Assembly (NCBI GenBank): GCA_910580075.1
Contig: CAJTVR010000064.1
Span: 13,503 to 26,299, forward strand
DNA: 12,797 nucleotides
Reading direction: 5' to 3'
Origin: an uncultured Eubacterium sp.
GTDB lineage: Bacteria; Bacillota; Clostridia; Lachnospirales; Lachnospiraceae
The notes beneath the pieces were generated by a model. The model searched no databases. It saw nothing but the letters and a program-made list of their open reading frames with translations, and was not told the origin of the DNA. The translations under genes and the position numbers were made by a program. Of the stretch, positions 12,732 through 12,797 are shown piece by piece (within the stretch, counting starts at the first letter, position 1; every line of letters begins with the position of its first letter).

Positions 12732-12797
12732 CCGGATGCCGTGAAGAGACACTTTTTCCTTTTTCTGTGACTCCGGAGAACTGTTAGAAATTCTTAA
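12732..12797 (-). repeat. Structured intergenic repeat, copy D (cut by window edge)
   Basis: CCGGATGCC at 12732 is followed by ACTTTTTCCTTTTTCTGTGA (12750-12769), CTCCGGAGAACTGTTAG and AAATTCTTAA to the window end. This matches the left part of copy B (3357-3403) almost base for base. It begins 17 bp after the stop codon of the Crp/Fnr gene, in the orientation of copy B. The rest lies outside the window. Confidence 0.8.

Noticed and set aside
2055..12797. CRISPR array or direct-repeat satellite
   Set aside because: The repeats are few, far apart, in both orientations and about 290 bp long with inverted ends, unlike CRISPR units.

Overview
The window reads as chromosomal DNA of a low-to-moderate GC Clostridia, most likely a Lachnospiraceae-type gut anaerobe. 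The signs are strong AGGAGG ribosome sites, a perfect CIRCE operator, a lepA-hemW pair, a Clostridia-type ferredoxin/Crp-Fnr divergent pair and a large GH2 beta-galactosidase. No tRNA, rRNA, CRISPR array, phage module or recognisable transposase was seen. This assignment is inference from gene content; no search was run.

Layout. Positions 1-1806 (minus strand) hold a thiD-like kinase gene followed 26 nt later by pyruvate kinase, whose 3' end lies outside the window. Positions 1807-2736 are a non-coding spacer with the thiD promoter, a 290-bp structured repeat (copy A) and the CIRCE-controlled hsp20 promoter. hsp20 (2753-3196, plus) ends at a strong terminator, followed by an inverted repeat copy (B) with an extra copy of one end. 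Positions 3710-6692 (minus) are a lepA-hemW operon with an 11-nt overlap. Positions 6846-9878 (minus) are lacZ, with a striking inverted repeat over its promoter. Positions 10093-10677 (minus) encode an unrecognised 194-aa protein. Repeat copy C occupies about 10844-11136. Positions 11238-11960 (minus, TTG start) encode a two-domain iron-sulfur protein, divergent from a Crp/Fnr-family regulator (about 12047-12715, plus). They share an intergenic region with a perfect 14-bp palindrome. A fourth repeat copy (D) begins at about 12732 and runs off the window.

How the parts fit. The kinase, pyruvate kinase, EF4 and HemW are housekeeping. Hsp20 is a heat-shock chaperone placed under HrcA by the CIRCE site. 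lacZ is a carbohydrate-use gene with its own operator-like site. The ferredoxin-like protein and the Crp/Fnr regulator look like a small redox or nitrosative stress module, in which the regulator probably acts at the palindrome between them.

The least explained material is the family of about 290-bp intergenic repeats (A, B, C, D). They have about 68-bp imperfect terminal inverted repeats, several internal hairpins, and base changes between copies A and B that preserve pairing. This suggests a MITE-like or structured-RNA element. Two inverted copies bracket hsp20, and a duplicated, mutated end of copy B appears to serve as the lepA-hemW terminator. The regulator gene is also odd: its conserved N-terminus continues upstream of the first ATG into sequence with no ATG, GTG or TTG start.
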